The notes: generated by a model from the letters alone, not told the origin. DNA of 26,074 nucleotides from Tubiluchus corallicola (GCA_030141605.1 JAQGDQ010001771.1:1-26074), one strand, 5' to 3'. Positions 1 to 10,716 are shown, counted from the stretch's first letter. Translations and numbers: made by a program.

Positions 1-1330
1 GTTAAAAATTTAAAGGAAAATCTAATACCTGTAGGTCAAAACAATCTACTCTTTAAAATATTGAAAGGAAACATACTGTTTTTTCTAAAATGACTTAAGT
101 AAAGGAATTATTACCACGCAAACACAGGTTCAAGGTTCGCGCCACTAGTTCTTCGAATTTACATGCATTTCGCCATTTGTTAGTTAGACAGGCACTAGCG
201 TCTGCATTTAGGAAACGCGTTGCACATAAAACAGGTGCTGTACTTCTCAGTTCAGATGTGTTAATTTGTGAAAACTACACGCATTTGACAGCTCATGCGT
301 GAGCACAGCCGTAAATTTTAAATTTGAATTTTATACTTAAAATTGCTTAGTTTTAGTACAACACACAGAATATCTTACAGTCGCACTGTACTTCACTTTT
401 CGCTTACGCAAACACGTACAATACGCTCGTGGAACATTTTTGCTGTTAAAAATTATGTTAGTTTGTGATGTTATCAATAGTTGGGCTAGCCCGCCGTTAA
501 TAACATTTTTAATCTACTATTAAATTTTAATAATCAGAAACGCGTTTGCAGTATCATGTTAAAATGCATGTATTTTGTCGGACTTGAAAATGGGTTAGTA
601 AACGAAAAATCATCCTGTCTTCCAGTAAGGTATAATTATAATTGAAATGGATACAAACACCAGTTTAACGTGTTCTCCAAAAATTTCTTTGTTCTGAAAT
701 ACAATTATTAACATTTAATTTAATTTGCATTTAGTGGAAGAGAATTAGTTGCATGATTAATGGTATGACTATAACTAAGAACTGATGTAAAATTACAAAG
801 ACTTACGGAGTTAATTATAACTTTAATAACGTTGTTAGAGCCTTTACAAACACACAAATGAGAACTCCAGTAACCTTAAGAACAATAATGTCACAACAAT
901 AAATTTGTAAGAAATTCACAGTCATAACAATGTGTATAAAAAGGAAGCGACGAAACTAGCCTATTGTTACGTATTTCGTTTTTGCGGTTAGCGTCTATGC
1001 AGGCGGCATCAAACGGCAAATCATTAAAAAATTTCGAGCAGCGCATTGACTGTAATAATAATCTTAAGTTCACCAATAATGTTGGCATATGCACATATTC
1101 GATAAGCCAATATCGCTTTTGCATTTTGAGAAGAATATCTCAATTAAAAGCAATTATTAGTTCAAAATAACTGAAAACATTTCATGAAAGGGAAAAAAGT
1201 GCAGCAATAAGTTTGTATTTTATACTTGCAAATGCCTCTTCAGTTTTCTTGTAAGCAAAATTTTATTGTTCTTTCTGAGGAAAGAGGCTAGCTGACTGCA
1301 TGATGGGCTGCCTACTATGTAAAAAAGTAA
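1..1330. other. AT-rich non-coding stretch, nothing recognised
   Basis: I see no convincing coding region here. The open frames are under 80 codons, overlap on both strands and resemble no family I know. No tRNA-like or repeat structure stood out. The stretch keeps some CpG-containing segments (about 130-440) in an otherwise AT-rich background, so an unrecognised exon or regulatory region cannot be excluded. Confidence 0.5.
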
Positions 1331-1354
1331 TGCATTTTTCATTGATTTATTGAT

Positions 1355-1432
1355 TTTTCTCTCCCTTCCTCTCTTTTTCTCTAAGAGAGAGACAAAGAGA
1401 GTGAGAGGGAGGGAGAGACACAGAGAGAGATC
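1355..1432. repeat. GA/CT-rich low-complexity tract
   Basis: A pyrimidine-rich run (CTCTC, CCTTCC, CTCTTTTT) is followed at once by a purine-rich run of GAGAGA and GGGAGG words. The two halves are roughly complementary, so the tract could fold back on itself as well as form a polypurine/polypyrimidine structure. The minus-strand open frame across it has low-complexity composition and is not a gene. Confidence 0.75.
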
Positions 1433-1544
1433 CTTCTTTTCCTTTTGCTGAAGATTCTGCCATTTGTCTCTTGGTCGTTTTACTCCAATGCAAGATAGCG
1501 AATTTGGCACATTAAAAATTGCACCCATTTACGTACAAGCCCTA

Positions 1545-1960
1545 TTGCAGGGGGGGGGGGAGAAGTGGGGATACTTCCCCGGGGGTTCAGCCTAACAGTT
1601 TTTGCTTTATGCGAACCTACGGCCTCCTCTCTCCCTCTCTTGCCGCACTCGCACCATTTGCCTTGTGCGGCTCGGTGGCGATGTTCAGCTGTTTTCAATT
1701 TTGGAATTTCTAACACCGGCTTGTACGGAAGTGAGAGTACGTTATTACATATTGCAAAGATGTTGTTTTTGATTTGACTATTTGACAAGTATTAAGGACT
1801 GGTCTTGAGAATAAAGCAGTTTTTCTTTCCTTTAACAACTGTATAACTCCATATTTTCTCCGGCATTCTAGCAGTTCAAAAATTTTCTGCCCTCCCCCCA
1901 TGGGCCTCACACGCCCCACTTCCCCGGGCCTCACTTAGGCTGAAATAGGCCCTGTGTGTA
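1545..1960. other. G- and C-rich island with homopolymer runs
   Basis: This GC-rich patch in AT-rich surroundings starts with an 11-G run at 1550-1560, followed by further GGGG, CCCC and GGGGG blocks up to about 1585. It ends with C-rich blocks at 1890-1930. The two ends look loosely inverted: both hold CCCCGGG and AAGTGGGG-like words in opposite orientation, and both lie near a CAGCCTAA or TTAGGCTG word. The short open frames are shadows of biased composition. It may be an old non-autonomous repeat, but I could not assign a family. Confidence 0.4.
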
Positions 1961-4382
1961 CTTCATGCTGGTTGTGTTTGTGGAACAGGTGCCGTTCGTT
2001 TACCTGCTGAATCAATGAGGCCATTCCATAGCGACGGTTTTATACCTGGCATTCAATGTACGGGCGAGACCATCACAATGTTGAAGGGTGGGGGTCGAAA
2101 ATAAATAGTATTTCGCTAACGTAACACTATAGGTCACGGGGGGGACGAACTCCAAAATAGCATGGTGGTCGTGATATTGCACATCATGAAGATCCATTTT
2201 TATAGTTGTATAATTGATTACTTAACTACAAACGTTTCTCTTAATTATAAATGTTATGCTAGTTAATTAAGCTAAAGTCTGTGAAATAATGGCATATACC
2301 TGTTATAGTAGGTCATTTAATTCACACAAAATAAAACACAAAAATTACACTGTACGGAGTTTACTACTAACACGTATAACAATAGGTGAACAAAATAAAC
2401 ACGCACAAAAAATAACCAAGTAAGTAACAGCACTACACCCGAGGAGTACCTGTTAGAAATCAAGGCTGTAGTGACATCTACACGCTTTTATACTGGCATT
2501 CCAGGTCAGCTGGCTTCTCACACCACGTGTAGGCCTAAACAAGACGTCTGGACCTACAAGGAAGAGGTGAGTCGCTGCTGACGTGGAAGCAGGGGGTGTA
2601 GAGGGGCCCGATACCTGACCCGACACAGGTGCCTCCGTAACAATATTATTGTTTTCATATAAACGGTAATTGATGATTAATTAATTTGTTGTAGAGTTCC
2701 CCATGGTGTAATATTACACAGTAAATTCAACTGCATGTCTGGAAGTTGCTAAAACTAATTAAGGGTGTAATTATATCAAGAAGTTTGGGCTTCACGAATC
2801 CCCCCCCCCCAAAGAAGTCAAGATGATGATGTATATTCTTATAACCGCAGGCACTGGTTTGTGGTAGAAGCCTAGCTAGGGTAGAGAGAGTGTGTAGTTG
2901 TTGACTTGATATGTTAAAGACAGAGTAATAATGACAGATGTCACTACGCTGACCTGTCACTATGGAGATTGGCCTTTAGATACAGTAATATAAGACACAC
3001 ACAAATCTACTGATTGGCTAGAGGTTCTACCATACTTCCGGTGGTAAGGCCAGTGACTCCCAACTCTTAAGGTTTGTAATCTCTCGCCTGCAGAGCACAG
3101 GAAGTTACCCTTTACAAGGCGGCGGGTGTTCACAAAGCACAGATCCAAGCAGACATCGCAGAGTTTACATAAGTATTATTACAAGTTAATAATATTGAAA
3201 TGCTTGTCCTGTTGCTACAGAAAAAGTGTTTGCTACGCCTCATGAATAAAACTAAAATGAGAGTTATGGCAATCGGAAAAGATCTTTTGCTTATACAAAA
3301 GTCTAAACAACAACTTAGTTACATCATAGTAATATTCACTTTGAGTAACACCTAATCAAATTAATTGCCAAGATATTGTAACATGGTACCATAGTTGTTC
3401 AAACTTCAAATTGCCCTTTTTTCTTTGATCATGAGACGGATATAAGATATAAAAGCAATGATAATTTGATTTTTCACTCCATGATTGTGTAATTTGCTCA
3501 ATGTTTATTATCCATTTCTCTAATCCAAACGTGGCATTCAACCTAAAAGTAATGAAAATTTTATGCACAAATTTTATGCAAAGTGACCAAATGCAAGAGA
3601 AGCAAATATTGCCAAAATTTTAGCATAATTCATTATTCACCTTTGCTCCAGCAACAAAGATCAAATTTCAAGATTGGAGGTTCCATTTTCGCTTGGAAAA
3701 CTGCTGACGCAAGGCCATTATTCTGACGTCATCCATTGTAGTCGGCTTATAACCTTACAACTTTAATTCAGTAAAAGCTACTGGCTTTGCGTTATAAATG
3801 AGGACTATGTGGGGTGCTCGCGTATTTTTTATTATAAGCGCAAAATCTTTTGCGGGGCCGTTGCTAGTCTTTTTGTTATAAAATCATCGGTTTTCAACAA
3901 CACGTGATCAAGTTTCGGTAAATGCAACCTCAGTATACGTTCCTAGTAAATTCAACTTTGACATGAAACTGAATGAATGCATTAAGCAGCTGGATTTACA
4001 AACCGAAAAGTAAGTGACGTTTTCCGTGTTACTGCAGTGTGTGTTGTCTATGACTACAGACGCAAAGCCAAGATCTTAACATCTGCTAAGCTGCTTGTGA
4101 AAAGTTTTTACTTAAAATGCAATAATTATTACGTTCGCATAGTTAAGTTCAAGATATTACATTATATTCGTATTGCAATTCTAAAAATTATCTATTCGTG
4201 TTTTGGTACGTTGACTTATTTGCATTTTAAAAAAACTTGTAGATTTTGCCAAAACATATAAACACAGTTTTCTAAGCTTTTATATCATATATAGTTCGGT
4301 GTTTATATGTGGCAATTACGGTATATTTAAAAATCTTGGTAAAATTACGATGCTTACATTAATTTATATACATTAGGTTATT
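1961..4382. other. Non-coding stretch, no recognised gene
   Basis: No open frame exceeds about 75 codons and none resembles a known protein. Local items are a 7-G run near 2140, an 11-C run at 2800-2810, and a short open stretch ending in a splice-donor-like GAG/GTGAGT near 2566. The part from 4037 to 4260 is AT-rich and open by chance. I found no copies of the inverted-repeat families seen to the right. Confidence 0.5.
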
Positions 4383-4435
4383 TATATATGTATGTATATA
4401 TAAATATGTATGTATTTACTGTTGTATACAATGTC

Positions 4436-4438
<3 letters not shown>

Positions 4439-4505
<67 letters not shown>

Positions 4506-4542
4506 GTGTGTGTGCGTTTGTGTGTGTGCGTGCGTGTGTGTG
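4439..4542. repeat. (TG)n microsatellite
   Basis: This is an uninterrupted TG run from about 4439 to 4500, continuing with CG interruptions to 4542. A TA/TATG-rich stretch lies just before it (4383-4430). It directly abuts the outer edge of the BEL 3' LTR, with no unique sequence between. The poly-Cys/Val and His/Thr open frames across it come from the repeat and are not genes. Confidence 0.97.
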
Positions 4543-5502
4543 TGTTTTGTTCAGTTTGTCTGTCTGCATGTTGTAACCTGTGCTACCTAATAAAAAATCT
4601 CCAACAACATAATTGAGTAGCTTGTATCGTTTAATCTGAAAACAAATAATATAATTTTGCTCAATTTTACGACGAAATGTAAACCAAATTGATATAATAA
4701 ACTTTAACAAACATTTACGCAAATTATAAAATCTAAGCTCTAGTCTTTTTAATAAACAAAGATTCAAGCTTTAAGAAATTAATAAATCAACTTACATGTT
4801 GATGTTCTATAAGTGCAATTATGAAATTATAACAACAAATCAATGAATGTCGCTAAACAATCTAAAACCACAGTGTGTGAACGCCTGAGTTCCTCCAATC
4901 TACAGGTAAGGGTACAGGTAGACTGGTCACATGACCTGTTTAAAAGGAAACCAGTTTATAACAGAAAACAGCAACACAAGTTTAAATCAGCACATAACCC
5001 AATAAAAATGATGAACACTTTGATACAGGCAGGTTTATTTCTTTATTGTCAAAAAAAATGAAGCAGTGAAGCTGGTGTAGAGGGGGGGTAGGTTTCAACA
5101 TAAATTGCAGTCTGAAATAAAAGTAAAAGCAACATTTAGGGAAGTTTAACTTAATAATTCACTTAAGTTTAACACACTATAAAAGCAAAATTAAAGCACT
5201 AACCTCTCAGTTTAGCAAATCAGAAAACACCACAAGAATATAATTTAAAGCAACATACCTTGACAAACTACATTATGAAATTCACCAATTACATTATTCA
5301 CCAGCAGACTATGAGACCTGAACTACTACTGACCAACACACAATAGCCAGGACTCCTGGTAAATTAATTTTACAGCCAAAAGATGGCAGCACCTCCCCAA
5401 GATACTACAAGTTTCTGTTAAATCTAAGTCTTAAAAAAACATTCATTATGACACAACTGCATAACAAAAAGTATATCATCAAATTGTTTCCTAAACAATA
5501 CA
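4543..5502 (-). repeat. BEL/Pao 3' LTR with nested insertion
   Basis: This aligns by eye with 10649-11224 over its whole length. It begins TGTTTTGTTCAG and ends AAACAATACA on the plus strand, giving TG...CA termini. Compared with the other LTR it carries a 416-bp insertion (4579-4994) and lacks roughly 77 bp that correspond to 11003-11079. Without the insertion and its duplicated target it is about 539 bp. On the minus strand it holds a polyadenylation signal AATAAA (5042-5047), the candidate self-priming arm (5093-5106) and an ATG (4567-4569) in frame with the gag start region. Substitutions between the LTRs suggest an old insertion. Confidence 0.93.
4579..4994. mobile_element. Nested solo-LTR-like insertion (416 bp)
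   Basis: The other BEL LTR lacks this segment, which gives its boundaries directly. It is flanked by a perfect 5-bp duplication TAACC (4574-4578 and 4995-4999), present once in the other LTR. Its ends are TGTGCT...AGCACA, a perfect 6-bp inverted pair with the TG...CA of an LTR. This fits a solo LTR left by recombination of a second retrotransposon inside the BEL 3' LTR. It has no coding content. Orientation is unresolved, because AATAAA-like words lie on both strands. A short DNA transposon with 5-bp duplications is the alternative. Confidence 0.8.
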
Positions 5503-5507
5503 CCCCC
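5503..5507 (-). promoter_or_regulatory. Putative polypurine tract of the BEL element
   Basis: On the element strand a GGGGG run lies immediately before the first TG of the 3' LTR, preceded by a T-rich stretch (5508-5520). Position and G-run fit the plus-strand priming site of an LTR retrotransposon with an upstream U-rich box. The purine run is unusually short, so it may be eroded. Confidence 0.5.
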
Positions 5508-5532
5508 AAAATGAAAAAAACGCGGTGCTCCT

Positions 5533-6840
5533 TTAAATCTCCCAACCATCTGCAGGAACAAGAACAACCAACTGCTGGACTGGCCATATCACCCTTGCAT
5601 ATGTTGCACCACTATAGTTCCTAGCATCCTCATCTGGTTTGATATTTTTGTATTTGACGATGCAATGATGAACATTTCCATCTGATCCAGGAAACACCTC
5701 ATCCACCATTGCCAAGTGATACTCTCCTCGCAGAGTATGGGTGTCAGCAACAAACACAACATCTCCTACTTGAATGTTTCCTCTCTCTATGATGCCACTT
5801 CTGACGAACTACAATGGCCTGTGCACAGTCTCTGCTCCACCTGCGCCAAAACGTGTCGACAATTGTCTGAATTACTCTAAAGCGATCTCTGTACGATGCC
5901 TTGTAGTTCCACGGACTTGGAGGTATGTTCACAGAGCTGCGACCAAGCAACATATCATTCGGTGTCAAAGCATTGATATACTTCTCCTCTGAAATATGCA
6001 CATGAAGAGGTCGCAGGTTTACTAGTTGCATCACTTCGTAAAGGACAGTTTGTAACTCGGAATAGCTCATGAGTGCACATCCTACTGCCAGTGAAATCGC
6101 CCTTTTTGCCGTATGAATCAACTTCTCTGTTGTCCCCTGCCACCATGGAGCATGTGCAGGGCTAAACTCCCAAGCAAATCCATTTGAAGCACTGAATGTG
6201 GACACATCTTTTCCAGCTAGCTGAGGATGCATTTCCAACAATTCTTTGCCTGCTGCTCTTAGCTGTGAAGCAGCATCACTGAACATTTTTGTTGGCCAGC
6301 CTCTGCTTACACCAAACCGACGGAGACATGAAAGAAAACAGCCAGTGGAGTAACTGTTCGCAAGTTCTATGTGGACAGCCTTTGTTATTAAACACAAACA
6401 GAACTCCATATGCCTTCCCAGTTACCCTAAATGGACCAAACAAATCAACTCCTGTACTTGTCCAAGGTGGAGCTGGCTTAAGCTTTTCTTCTGGAAGAGG
6501 GCCCATTAGCTGTTTCGCTGCTCTGACATCAACACGTCTACAAATAGTACATCTGTGCTTGACACTTTTGGCCAATTGTGTTCCACGGGGAACCCAGTAC
6601 TTCCTGCAAAACTTTTCCAGAGTTTCAGCAACCCTTGAGCATGAGCTTCAGCCATGAAAAGGCGTGTCAATGGATGTCCGTATGGTAAAATAATAGGTAG
6701 CTGGTTGTCCCACGTGAAAATGACATAACACTGCATCCTACTACCAACCACCCAAAATCCGTCACTGTTCTTCATTGGTGCTAACTTCGTGAATCTACCA
6801 GTGGGTTTACCATCTTTATCTGGTGCCGATTTCTCTAACT
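5533..6840 (-). pseudogene. pol: BEL/Pao integrase with DUF5641 C-terminus, frameshifted
   Basis: This is the integrase that would join element DNA to the host genome. The N-terminal part (about 6506-6840) has the BEL-type GFWVVGSRMQ...ILPYGHPLTRL stretch and then leaves frame near 6600. The next frame (6276-6575) gives the zinc-binding CTIC pair and the first catalytic Asp in GVDLFGPF (residue 44 of that open frame). After another shift near 6400, the 5744-6409 frame carries the second Asp in FSDAASQL (residue 45) and the Glu in GTTEKL (residue 95). The acidic triad therefore survives in letters. The usual NGTNF after the second Asp reads AASQL, and the GGLWE block reads QGTTE. A further shift near 5760 leads into DUF5641 (VGDVVFVADT...PGSDG) and a stop at 5533-5535, just before the LTR. 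It is non-functional as it stands. Confidence 0.9.
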
Positions 6841-6841
6841 C

Positions 6842-7461
6842 TTACTCAATTGTGTCCTGAGCTTCTTTGATGACACGTCTCCTTACTGCTTCGAACTTCT
6901 CAGCTGTTACCATTACTGAACCACTGGAAAAATGGCGTTTACCATCACCACACGGTTTCACTATTTGCAACACTCTTGCGACTGAGTGAAGTAGCCTATT
7001 AACTTTGCTAAACCCGGATACATCAAATACTGACTCGTTCTCCTTGACAGAAACTACTCCAACTGCTGTGATGTCTGATAGTTCATCCTCACTGACTGAA
7101 GCAGGTGATACAGGCCATTCACTCCTTGGTAAACTCAGAAAATGTGGTCCATTTACCCATTCATCACTTGCTAAATCTGATGGCCTTTTCCCACGTGTCA
7201 CCCAGTCTGCAATATTATGAGATCCAACCATCCACATCCACTCATCAAGTTTCCCTTCTTCATAAAGTTTAGATGCAGATTGTATTTCTCCAACACGCAC
7301 TCCCACATAGCGATCAAATCTACTGCTTGTTTTTGTAGCATCCCCAAAACTGTTTTCGAGTCAATGAGATGCAAAACCTCTGTGAAATTGTATCGCATTT
7401 CAGTTTCAATGAATTTCCTTATTCGTTTGCCCACTAGAGCAGCATTTAGTTCAAGTCTTGG
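6842..7461 (-). pseudogene. pol: BEL/Pao RNase H region, frameshifted
   Basis: The RNase H domain would degrade the RNA strand of the RNA-DNA hybrid. Recognisable pieces are PRLELNAALVGKRI at the start, LIDSKTVLGML with the catalytic-type Asp, and, after a 1-nt shift near 7320, VGVRVGEIQ, the IADWVTRGKRPSDLA block (equivalent to the usual N-ADxxSRG block) and WVNGPHFLSLPRSEWP. An in-frame TAA at the lower edge (about 6842) separates it from the integrase N-terminus, where the frame resumes. The opposite-strand open frames here are shadows. It is fused directly to the RT catalytic motif by the deletion described for the RT. Confidence 0.88.
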
Positions 7462-8568
7462 GATATCATCAACATATGTTGAATCTTTTATGACCTTTGC
7501 TGCCTGTGGATGTGAGCTTTGGAACATTTCAGCAGTCATATACAATGCTTCAGTGGCAATCGCTCCCGCCGGACGGTCGCCAATATTTACAACAGTAATG
7601 ATGTATACATCTGGTGCCCTATTTTCATCACAATCTAGCCAAAGAAATCTGTGGCAGTGCTGATCATTGACATCCATTTCAACTGAGTTGTACATCTTCC
7701 AAATGTCCCTTGAATAGCAAAAGAGTGCTCTCGAAACCTGCAAAACACGCGAAGCAAATTATTAAGGTAATTGTCTGGTCCTTTAGTGAAATGTTACCCT
7801 TGGGTTTTCTACTGCTGTTGAGAACGATTTGCACGGGTGTTGACTGACTCTTAGGGTTAAGTGCAGCTAAGTGGCATAAATAGAAAACTGGCCCTTTCCA
7901 GTTATCAATCTCGGCTTGACTAAGTTTGCGTGCAGCACCTTGATCGACCATGTCTTGTATCTGACAAGAATACACAGCACCCCATTCTGCATTTTTTGCC
8001 AAACTTGACTCACACGACTGTAAAGCTGACAGAGCTTGGTGATAGTTATCAAGCAACTGCGATCTGTTCACTATCCAAGGATACTTTGAAATCCAGACCT
8101 GGCGATCTATATCGTAGCTGAGTCCTTCACGGATCAAGCGTAGCTCACTTTCTTCCCGGAAACTGTAGGTATGCCCGGGTATAGGGCACTTACCACACCG
8201 GCATGCCCCACATTTCGGCACAATCTGAGTTCCGAGTGCTTCAGCTGCAAAGAAGGTGTCACAGTTATCTTCTGTATCAACTGAAAATGATTACAGAACC
8301 TACTGCTTTACCACTAGGCACTCCTGTGGATTGAGCTGTGGATGACTTAAAACTTCAGTACTGAAATTAGAGACCTTTGCATGAAAAATAGCTTCTTTCC
8401 AGCATCCATTTGGATGAGATCCAGCCAAACACCTACCAAACATATTTTCCATAATGAAAAGATGAGCGCCATCTGATCTGATTGGTTGAGGTTGCCATCC
8501 AGCTTTAAAATTGCCAAGTAAAAGCTCAACTGTGCCACTCGGACGCTTAAGGTCCCCAATTGAAATCC
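7462..8568 (-). pseudogene. pol: BEL/Pao reverse transcriptase, truncated and frameshifted
   Basis: This is the reverse transcriptase that would copy element RNA into DNA. From 8568 to 8300 an open frame reads through TVELLLGNFKAG and the MENMFGRCLAGSHPNG block typical of the BEL protease-RT linker, then stops (8300-8302). After a further break, about 8290-7790 holds the family hallmark CGACRCGKCPIPGHTYS, then YPW and the WKGPVFYLCHLAALNPKS...VLNSS run before the palm. Two more shifts (about 7790 and 7710) precede the RDIWKMY block (palm motif A region). The catalytic YVDD lies at about 7467-7476. The next residues are already RNase H (IPRLELNAAL), so the thumb and connection region, typically some 200 residues in the family, is missing. 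The junction is at 7461/7462 and is in frame. Confidence 0.9.
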
Positions 8569-8619
8569 CTTAAAAAATACACTTCTCCACTGTCATGTCG
8601 ACTGGAGAAATGCTTCCAG

Positions 8620-9867
8620 TTATTGAATCCAAGTCGTATGCCAAAAAGGTATGACGTTGGTTATCTTTAGTGTGTATAACGTCACGATAATGGATTCTAC
8701 ATGTCCTTGCGAAGTGTTAACATCAATTATTTCACTTTTCCCAAGGAACTTATTCTGCTTTGCACAGGCATGTGTTATAAACATCCCAGAACTTCCTGAA
8801 TCAAAGAAAGCATTGATTTTACTGCCCCGTCTTGGTTCCTGAATCTCCATTATATGAAGTAATGTTGTTGAATCAGTACCAGCATTATCCGTTACTGTAG
8901 CTGATGTAACCTCCTTAGCATCCAAACAATTTGAAATAGTTGTTGAATCAACCACTTCAACATTTGATTTTGAAACACTACTAGGCCCAGATTGCATCTC
9001 TTTGGAGCAGAGCATTGTATGGTGACTTCCATTCTGACACTTCTTGCACTTTGCTGTGCCCTTGCATACTACTGCCACATGATTCCCAAAGCAGATATAA
9101 CAAGCACCATGCCTCTTTATTACATATCGTCTTTGATTAACAGTCATATTTTTGAACTTTTCACAATCCCTGTTTAAATGGTCATTTACTTCGCATGTGC
9201 TGCACTTGAAGTAAGGTCTTTTGTCACCCATCCTCCCGTTTGCTTTACATTCAGGAGCAAAATGTCCTTGTTTGCCACATTTGAAACAGCTTTTTAACTT
9301 AGCAATGCCACCTGTCCCAAAGGCTTCAGGTTGAATGTCCTGATAATGGCTACTGACACTGCCAAATTGCTTTCGTACACCTGCAGTTAAATACTCTACG
9401 TGCTCCTTTTCCATTAACAAAAATGGTAAAAGAAGCTTGAAAGGCTCCAGTCTCTCCTCATCACTCTTGCTGATGATGTGCGTTGCCCATTCATTACGAA
9501 TATCTTCCGGTAACCTGCGCTCAATTACAGCTAATGCCCCCGCATTGCTAATTTCCTGCAACATACCTAGTGACTTTAGTTTCGTACTGGCTTTCTCTAT
9601 CCTGTCGACAAACTTGATGAAACCAACATGGTTGCCAGAAGATAAAGGTTTGACATCTCTGATTTCTGCCATGATGCTTTCGGTGACTTTCTTTCTATCT
9701 CCATATTTTCTTTCAAGGCGTTTAATCATTTCAGCGTAGTTGTTATTATACTCAGCTACTACATCCGCTGCCTCTCCACTTAGTTTCTCATTCAATATGG
9801 CGGCCCAAAATTCACTGGAAAATGTTTCTCGACAATCTTCCTCCAATTTGTGATGAACGTCGTCCAT
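8620..9867 (-). pseudogene. gag: BEL/Pao gag C-terminal part and aspartic protease
   Basis: This is the longest intact frame of the element (415 codons). Residues 18-165 are the helical DUF1759-like gag region (LNEKLSGEAADVV...LERKYGD). Zinc knuckles follow: C194-x2-C-x4-H-x4-C207, a second C/H cluster at 222-235 and a Cys/His-rich block at 256-287, which would bind element RNA in the capsid. The DUF1758 retropepsin-type active site FDSGSS is at 355-360. The true upstream frame joins near 9815-9830, so the first methionine and about 17 residues are probably shifted-frame artefacts. The frame also leaves the family pattern near 8650, where another frame continues to a stop near 8572. Protease and gag lie in one frame here, as is usual for BEL/Pao polyproteins. 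Confidence 0.9.
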
Positions 9868-10675
9868 TCACTGTAGCCACCACGAAAACCGGGAATGGGT
9901 ATTGCTTCCAATTTTGCTCTACCAGATGCTTGCTCATTTCCAGTGTTGTTTGACATGCCAGATGCATGATTGTTTTGCGATGATTGAGAACCAATATAGT
10001 TCATTGCTTTGTCACTTATCTCTTTAACAATTGTCTCTACGTCACTGAATCTTCGATCTTCTTCAGATAGTCAACAAGCAAGGAAGCATATTTGGTGAAT
10101 GATAACCTCACCTTTTCCAACAATGTGTGAATTTCTAACCGACAACTCTCCAGGACCTGAATTGCTGTATCTCCGCTCTCAGGCCTCTTTTTCTGATTTT
10201 CAATATGTCAATGCAATAAATGAATCAGTGTATTAAAATCTATTTTGTGCCACCTGATGATTTTTTCCTCTTCCTTTGTTGCTTTAGCTTCATCATCCTT
10301 CTCTTTCTTGAGTTCTTCAACTCGCCTGATTCTCCGCTTGTAGTCCTTAACTGATGCAAAAACGTTGTCTGCTCTTGAATATTTTTGCTCCATGTATTGA
10401 GAAGCCTTGTCTTCATCCACATTCTGCTGTTCTTGTTTGCATGAATTTAAGAATTCAATGTGGCATGCTTCCAAATGATTGAGTGCAGCCTCCACAGCTT
10501 CCACCAGGCGATTAACTTCCTGCACACTGTCTCCCTCTTTAATTAAATTTTGAAGCCTTCTCAGTACACTTGTCAGAGCTGACTTTGCAACAGTTCTCCT
10601 TGTCTTTTTATCCGAAGCTGAATTGAAAGTGCTGAATTTATGTTGAAATGTTTTGTTCAGTTTGTCTGTCTGCAG
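9815..10675 (-). pseudogene. gag: BEL/Pao gag N-terminal coiled-coil region, starting in the LTR
   Basis: Minus-strand frames here are rich in Glu, Lys and Leu and look like a long helical or coiled-coil gag N-terminus (EVNRLVEAVEAALNHLEAC, then RRIRRVEELKKEKDDEAK). The frame is open from 10675 through the LTR boundary at 10648/10649 down to a TGA at 10208-10210, then continues in the same frame to about 10037. A frameshift at about 10040-10060 leads into the 10004 frame (MNYIGSQSS...IPIPGFRGGYSEWTTF), which resembles the start of DUF1759. A second shift near 9825 leads into the zinc-knuckle frame. No ATG lies in frame between 10648 and 10528. The likely original start is the codon at 10673-10675, CTG here but ATG at the matching place in the 3' LTR (4567-4569). 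Confidence 0.8.
10634..10648 (-). promoter_or_regulatory. Candidate primer-binding site complementary to the LTR
   Basis: Read on the element strand, the first bases after the 5' LTR are TTTCAACATAAATTC. Most LTR elements start this site with TGG, to pair with a tRNA CCA end; that is absent. The first 14 bases are instead an exact reverse complement of an LTR segment (10772-10785, repeated at 5093-5106). That is the layout of Tf1/sushi self-priming. An internal tRNA fragment, as in copia, is the alternative. Confidence 0.6.
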
Positions 10676-10716
10676 GTTGTAACCAAATTAAAATGATGAA
10701 CACTTTGATACAGGCA

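Noticed and set aside
4378-4767. 129-codon minus-strand frame with a poly-Thr/His tail, and its poly-Cys/Val counterparts on the plus strand
   Set aside because: They are translations of the (TG)n microsatellite and of the nested insertion. Only the few codons from 4569 into the LTR end have meaning, as the relic gag start.
7217-7663. 148-codon plus-strand frame opposite the RT and RNase H region
   Set aside because: It is antisense to recognisable BEL/Pao coding and has no similarity of its own; likewise the plus-strand frames at 5774, 6289 and 9437.
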